25,592 nucleotides of DNA. It comes from CAYLLT01 sp964548565 (GTDB taxonomy: Bacteria > Planctomycetota > Phycisphaerae > UBA1845 > PWPN01). Under the pieces are notes generated by a model. The model saw only the letters and a program-made list of their open reading frames with translations. It ran no database searches and was not told the origin of the DNA. The DNA is taken from assembly GCA_964548565.1 (NCBI GenBank), contig CAZJTF010000052.1, forward strand, positions 1 through 25,592, written 5' to 3'. Positions within the stretch are counted from its first letter, which is position 1. Every line of letters starts with the position of its first letter. Positions 23,752-25,592 of this stretch are shown here, piece after piece. A program made the position numbers and the translations under genes.

Positions 23752-25509
23752 ATGACCTGCATCTCCACACTCCTGTTGCTCTGCTGCGCCGCTCAAGGCG
23801 GCGAGGACCCTCGAATGGCCGACCAGCAAATCGTGACCCGCGCTATTGAATCCTACGAGCCGGCCTGGCTCCCTCCTGAGCGCGAGCTCCACCGGCTGGT
23901 CGTCGTCATCGACGCCCTCTGGCAGGACCCCCGTGACCACTGGCGGGCGAACCACCTCGCCCTGCTGACGGCCGAGCACCTGTACCACCTGATCCAGCGC
24001 GGCGGCGGCGTTCCCGTACTGACCCGTGCAGACGACAGCCCGTCTGCTACGATCGAGGAACTTGAGCAGCGTTGCGACCAGAGCCGTTGCCACGCCGTCC
24101 TCAGCATCGCCTTCCGTGAGACCGGCAGAGATTTGCCCGCGACGCGCCCGGCCGGCAGACACGCACTCGCCGGCTCGCTGGCATCCGCGCTGGGCGCATC
24201 CAGCGCTCCGGCCTCGGCCCGGTATCCCGTAGACGAGTTGGAAGTGCCGGCCGCCGTCCTCGAATTCCCCTTGCCGCAGAAAGACGACGCCAGGCCGCTG
24301 CACCGGACATGCGCCCGCACCATCTACGACGGCCTGGCTCGCTTTTCCCGCGAAAACCACGACAAGCTCGATACCGCCCGTCGGCGCCGCTGGTCCGATG
24401 CTCCCACCACGACATCCCAGCCCGTTCCATTCTACGGAGTCGAGCCGCAGGGCCGGTCCGGACGGATCGCCCGCCAGATCTGGCCCGCGGGGGACCTCCC
24501 CGTCGAGCAGGCGGGGTGGTTCTGCGACATGTACCGCCGTGTCGCGCTGAGCGATCGGACGGCCATCTATTTTGAGCCTCAGGTCACGCAGGAGGAGGGC
24601 AAGGTCGTCCTGCGCGGAGCCACGACGATCCCGCTGTTCGTCGAAGGGCTCATCACAGCCTTGCGCGGCGCGGGAATCGAGGACGTGCGCGACGAAATCC
24701 GCGTCCTGCCCGAAGCTGCCGACCTCGGCGACCGGGCATTCGGAGCGTGCAGCGCCCCCATGGCTCGAACCTTCGTGCACCCGGATGAAGCCTCCGGCCC
24801 GCAGACGCAGCTCCTGTTTGGCGAACCCGTTTTCCTGCTCGACCGGCGTGACGGCCACTTCCTGCTGCAGGGCGGCGATGGCTACTGGGGCTGGGTCCGC
24901 GAGGAGGCGATCCGTCCCATGACGCGCAGGGAATTTCGGCAGTACACCGCACCGCAACAGGCGGTCCTGCTCCGGGATGTGCGTCATGGGGACGGCTGGG
25001 TGCGCCGTGGCACACGACTCCCGCTCGTTTCCTCGCAGAACGGCACTTGCACATTGGCCACGCCGGATGGCAAAACGCTGCGGGCCGAATCGGCCGATGT
25101 GCACGTCGCTGACCACGACTGGGCGATGGATCGGCGCGTCGCCGCCGCGTTGAAGATGCTGTACACGCCGTACGTTTTCGGAGCCCGCTCGCCCGTGGGC
25201 CTCGACTGCAGCGGGCTCATCGAGAATCTCATCGAGCAGGAAGGCGGAGCCGCCGCCCGCGACGCCGCCCAGCAGTTCCTCAGCGGCAAGCTCGTCGCCA
25301 CCCGCTGGTACCGCGACGACCTGCGGCCCGGCGACCGGGTTTACTTCGGCAACGTGACCGGCAAGATTTCCCACACGGGCCTGATGATCAGCCCCACTCA
25401 CTTCATCCACTCATCCCCGCCGGAGGTGCAGATCAGTAGCCTGCAAAAAGGCGATCGCCTCTACAGCCAGCACTGGGACGAGTGTTTCCTGGGCGCCAAG
25501 CGGCCGTAG
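23752..25509 (+). CDS. Secreted NlpC/P60 peptidase with degenerate amidase-like and SH3 domains
   Basis: The protein is 585 aa with a short hydrophobic N-terminus (MTCISTLLLLCCAAQGG) that probably exports it. Residues 45-125 resemble an Amidase_3 fold (LVVVIDALWQDP, LIQRGGGVPVLTR, VLSIAFRET) but lack the zinc-binding histidines of the usual DxGHGG and SxHxN motifs. The middle (about 330-460) contains SH3-like strands (FGEPVFLLDRRDGHFLLQ, GYWGWVREE). The C-terminal NlpC/P60 domain has C486 in GLDCSGLIENL, H541 in SHTGLMIS and H553 in FIHSS, a plausible catalytic triad. NlpC/P60 enzymes cut D-Glu–diamino acid bonds in peptidoglycan peptides. GAGG lies 5 nt before ATG 23752. Nothing around it suggests an operon. 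Confidence 0.88.
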   Translation: MTCISTLLLLCCAAQGGEDPRMADQQIVTRAIESYEPAWLPPERELHRLVVVIDALWQDPRDHWRANHLALLTAEHLYHLIQRGGGVPVLTRADDSPSATIEELEQRCDQSRCHAVLSIAFRETGRDLPATRPAGRHALAGSLASALGASSAPASARYPVDELEVPAAVLEFPLPQKDDARPLHRTCARTIYDGLARFSRENHDKLDTARRRRWSDAPTTTSQPVPFYGVEPQGRSGRIARQIWPAGDLPVEQAGWFCDMYRRVALSDRTAIYFEPQVTQEEGKVVLRGATTIPLFVEGLITALRGAGIEDVRDEIRVLPEAADLGDRAFGACSAPMARTFVHPDEASGPQTQLLFGEPVFLLDRRDGHFLLQGGDGYWGWVREEAIRPMTRREFRQYTAPQQAVLLRDVRHGDGWVRRGTRLPLVSSQNGTCTLATPDGKTLRAESADVHVADHDWAMDRRVAAALKMLYTPYVFGARSPVGLDCSGLIENLIEQEGGAAARDAAQQFLSGKLVATRWYRDDLRPGDRVYFGNVTGKISHTGLMISPTHFIHSSPPEVQISSLQKGDRLYSQHWDECFLGAKRP

Positions 25510-25547
25510 CGGTGCGCCTCCGTAGCAGTCTTATCAACTCTTAAGAT

Positions 25548-25592
25548 CTAGTGCGGCGTGAGTACGACCGCCCGTACATCGCGCCCCGGAAG
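25548..25592 (-). CDS. Possible 3' end of a leftward gene
   Basis: Fourteen codons (LPGRDVRAVVLTPH) followed by TAG at 25550-25548 are open to the window edge on the minus strand, converging on the NlpC gene. This is too short to assign and may be chance. Confidence 0.2.
   Translation of the reverse strand, partial: LPGRDVRAVVLTPH

Overview
The window is 25.6 kb of GC-rich bacterial DNA with strongly GC-biased third codon positions. The gene families point to the Planctomycetota, possibly a Phycisphaerae-like lineage. They include a DUF1080–GH29 fusion, an NPCBM–GH36 alpha-galactosidase, a Tat-exported Gfo/Idh/MocA oxidoreductase, a HEAT-repeat protein with a C-terminal beta-sandwich, a PEP-CTERM secreted protein and an FHA–zinc-ribbon–rhomboid fusion. 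No rRNA, tRNA, CRISPR array or transposase was recognised. The taxonomic call is inference from gene content.

Region 1 (1-6573, leftward) is a sugar-handling set of exported proteins. In transcription order it holds a Tat-exported Gfo/Idh/MocA oxidoreductase, a HEAT-repeat protein, an NPCBM–GH36 alpha-galactosidase and an FG-GAP/VCBS repeat protein cut by the window edge. The alpha-galactosidase is split into two frames at a run of six C. Region 2 (6803-8559, rightward) holds an 18-cysteine four-helix-bundle copper-storage protein and a secreted phytase/esterase-like beta-propeller protein. The ribosome binding site of the second gene lies in a predicted hairpin.

Region 3 (8637-14663, rightward) is a SUF iron-sulfur cluster assembly operon, sufB-C-D-S-U-T, behind a good sigma70-like promoter. 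Its sulfur relay is SufS/SufU, and no sufA, sufE or Rrf2/SufR regulator is present. Two hairpins lie between sufB and sufC. Region 4 (14751-19503) is a signalling and surface set: a CpaE/TadZ-like ATPase with a degenerate Walker A motif, a tandem PilZ protein, the FHA–rhomboid protein and a STAS-domain protein.

Region 5 (19588-23218, leftward) carries the DUF1080–GH29 alpha-L-fucosidase and the PEP-CTERM protein. They are separated by a spacer with degenerate 30-bp repeats and a 16-bp hairpin. Region 6 (23752-25509, rightward) is a secreted NlpC/P60 peptidase with an N-terminal domain that resembles an amidase lacking its zinc ligands. The most notable observations are the FHA–rhomboid fusion, the repeat/hairpin element near 22.0-22.1 kb, the frameshifted alpha-galactosidase, and the degenerate CpaE and amidase active sites.
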